Source: Thermoactinomyces intermedius
GTDB lineage: Bacteria > Bacillota > Bacilli > Thermoactinomycetales > Thermoactinomycetaceae
Length of the DNA: 64,000 nucleotides
Direction: 5' to 3' (one strand)
Assembly: GCF_016055025.1 (NCBI RefSeq)
Contig: NZ_JAECVW010000003.1
Shown here: positions 62,697 through 64,000 of the stretch, in pieces
Position numbering within the stretch: the stretch's first letter is position 1
Layout: each line of letters opens with the position of its first letter
The notes under the pieces: model-generated
Database searches by the model: none
Told to the model about the DNA's origin: nothing
What the model saw: only the letters and a program-made list of their open reading frames with translations
Translations under genes and position numbers: made by a program

Positions 62697-63699
62697 ACCG
62701 TCCATTGCCATTTTGTTGATCTGGATGCTTGTCTTCGTCTACAGCATGGCCGGATCCATCGATTTTGGAGCCAGCTTTTGGGCGATGCTTTATAATCAAA
62801 AACGATCCAAAGCCGGACAAGTGGCCAACCGGTTTTTATCTCCCACCTGGGAAGTGACCAATACGATTTTGGTGTTGTTGGTGGTGTCCACCGTGGGCTT
62901 TTTCCCGAAAGCGGCTTATATGCTGGGAACGGTGCTGTTGGTTCCGGTCAGCATCATTTTGTTGCTGATTACCTTGCGCAGTTCCTTTCTGGTGTTGTCT
63001 TATTCGGCAGGGGGGTCAGCCAAAGGGCTCCGGATTGTTTCGGGCATGACCGGCTTGTTTGTCCCGGCGCTTTTGATCAGTGCGTTGCCGGTGACGGAAG
63101 GCGGCTTTATCCGGGAAACCGGAGGACAGATCATAATGTTGTTTGATAAGTGGTTAACCAGTCCTTCCGTGTATTTGTATATGTTGTTCGGGCTTGCCTC
63201 GGAGTTGTTTTTGTCTGCTTTGTTTCTCGCGGATTATTCCAGGGAAGCCAATGATACGGAGGCTTATGCAATGTACCGGAGGCAAGCTGTCTGGCTCGGG
63301 CCGGTGGCCATCGTGGCGGCGGTTTTGACGCTCGTTTTTTTGGAGCCGGAAGCGGAGTGGTTGTTGCAAAGGCTCAGCGGACAGTTGAAACTGTTTTTGT
63401 TCTCCATGATTTGTTTTTTGATCGGGTACCTCTTTTTATGGCGGGGAGGCCGGAAGATCCGGCTGGCGATTATTTTTATATTTTTACAATATGCGTTTGC
63501 CACGTTTGCTTACGGAATTGCCCATCTCCCGTATATTGTCTATCCTTACTTGACGGTCGGAGAAGCATTTACCAACATCAACACCTTTTATTCCCTGCTT
63601 AAAATCCTTGGTGCGGGGATTGCCCTGCTTCTGCCGGGATTCCTGATTTTTTGGCGTTTCTTCCTGAAGGATAAACGTTATTTGCAAAAGCAGGAATAG
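62680..63699 (+). CDS. cydB: Cytochrome bd oxidase subunit II
   Basis: A 339-aa membrane subunit II with about nine hydrophobic segments: WMLVFVYSMAGSIDFGASFW near the N-terminus, then SPTWEVTNT, typical of CydB. It starts within cydA in another frame. There is no cydCD maturation transporter behind it; a 23S rRNA gene follows instead. Confidence 0.9.
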   Translation: MEQTIEPSIAILLIWMLVFVYSMAGSIDFGASFWAMLYNQKRSKAGQVANRFLSPTWEVTNTILVLLVVSTVGFFPKAAYMLGTVLLVPVSIILLLITLRSSFLVLSYSAGGSAKGLRIVSGMTGLFVPALLISALPVTEGGFIRETGGQIIMLFDKWLTSPSVYLYMLFGLASELFLSALFLADYSREANDTEAYAMYRRQAVWLGPVAIVAAVLTLVFLEPEAEWLLQRLSGQLKLFLFSMICFLIGYLFLWRGGRKIRLAIIFIFLQYAFATFAYGIAHLPYIVYPYLTVGEAFTNINTFYSLLKILGAGIALLLPGFLIFWRFFLKDKRYLQKQE

Positions 63700-63921
63700 G
63701 GAACATAAAATTTTTTAAAAAAATGTCTTGCACAATTCGTCGATTTATGTTAGATTATTTCTTGTCGCCGCGAGGCGGTGGACAAAAGGAAAACGACGCA
63801 CCTTGAAAATGAGATATGGAAGAAGCATGACGAGGTTGAAGAGGCTCGTATGACGAGAATCTTCACACGTCACTTGTCAAGTTGCAATCACCGGGAGAAG
63901 TATCTCCAAGAGAGCCAGTAG
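63700..63921 (+). other. Leader between cydB and 23S rRNA
   Basis: 222 bases without a protein gene. The promoter at 63728-63756 is followed by a short hairpin-like CGCCGCGAGGCGG, then GACGCACCTTGAAAATGAG, which is the kind of sequence found at the end of 16S-23S spacers. No 16S rRNA, tRNA or open frame lies in between. Confidence 0.6.
63728..63756 (+). promoter_or_regulatory. Promoter before the 23S rRNA gene
   Basis: TTGCAC and TAGATT with a 17-base spacer, about 165 bases before the 23S start. Confidence 0.6.

Positions 63922-64000
<79 letters not shown>

Overview
The window looks like a chromosome segment of a thermophilic Gram-positive bacterium of the family Thermoactinomycetaceae. Evidence is the gene content (SigI/RsgI, AbrB-type regulator, bacilliredoxin, YkvI, YabR, YtqA/MnmM, DUF1128 and DUF309 proteins), strong AGGAGG-type ribosome binding sites, frequent TTG and GTG starts, and many intrinsic terminators. 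The amino acid dehydrogenase at 56889-57989 has the 366-residue length of, and as far as I can recall almost the sequence of, the phenylalanine dehydrogenase of Thermoactinomyces intermedius; that species is the best guess, from memory and not from a search.

Layout. 1-8.8 kb: end of an SDR oxidoreductase, a tiny membrane protein, a class A penicillin-binding protein, a YkvI/degenerate-PlsY membrane pair, a DUF2797 protein, a Clp-fold serine proteinase, a CsoR-type repressor and a hydrolase. 8.9-12.6 kb: a cobalamin riboswitch followed by btuF-btuC-btuD and a PduO-type adenosyltransferase, so B12 uptake and conversion to adenosylcobalamin share one switch. 12.6-22.2 kb: ArsC-like protein, thioredoxin-like protein and gcvH (a yus-like cluster), udk, pckA, an S1 protein, mnmM-ytqA, a HAD phosphatase and a CBS-domain transporter. 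22.7-27.7 kb: pdhA-pdhB-pdhC-lpdA. 27.8-30.5 kb: small proteins, thioesterase, DUF1128, DUF309, YdcF and HesB-like. 30.7-34.6 kb: hutU-hutI-hutG without hutH. 34.7-42.8 kb: tpx, thpR, thiC under a TPP riboswitch, an orphan ABC ATPase, an S1 protein and acnA. 43.1-44.8 kb: IclR and DeoR regulators, both with striking operator-like repeats upstream. 44.9-47.3 kb: queE-queC-queD-queF for preQ1. 47.3-55.8 kb: bacilliredoxin, a membrane-anchored glycine-rich-tail protein, an esterase, YjiH, an acetyl-CoA-synthetase-like ligase, sigI-rsgI and abrB-like. 55.9-61.2 kb: enoyl-CoA hydratase, phenylalanine dehydrogenase and a second 2-oxoacid dehydrogenase complex (E1alpha, E1beta, E2) that has no E3 of its own and probably borrows LpdA. 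61.3-63.7 kb: cydA-cydB. From about 63.92 kb: the 5' end of a 23S rRNA gene with its own promoter and no 16S gene in front.

No mobile elements, phage genes, CRISPR arrays or tRNA genes were seen. The most notable items are the 23S rRNA start without a linked 16S, matching 17-bp palindromes in the acnA and iclR leaders, a 10-bp-phased CTTAT array before the deoR-type gene, a PlsY paralogue stripped of its catalytic motifs, the phenylalanine dehydrogenase/oxoacid dehydrogenase operon, and a small gene whose Shine-Dalgarno points into the wrong frame.
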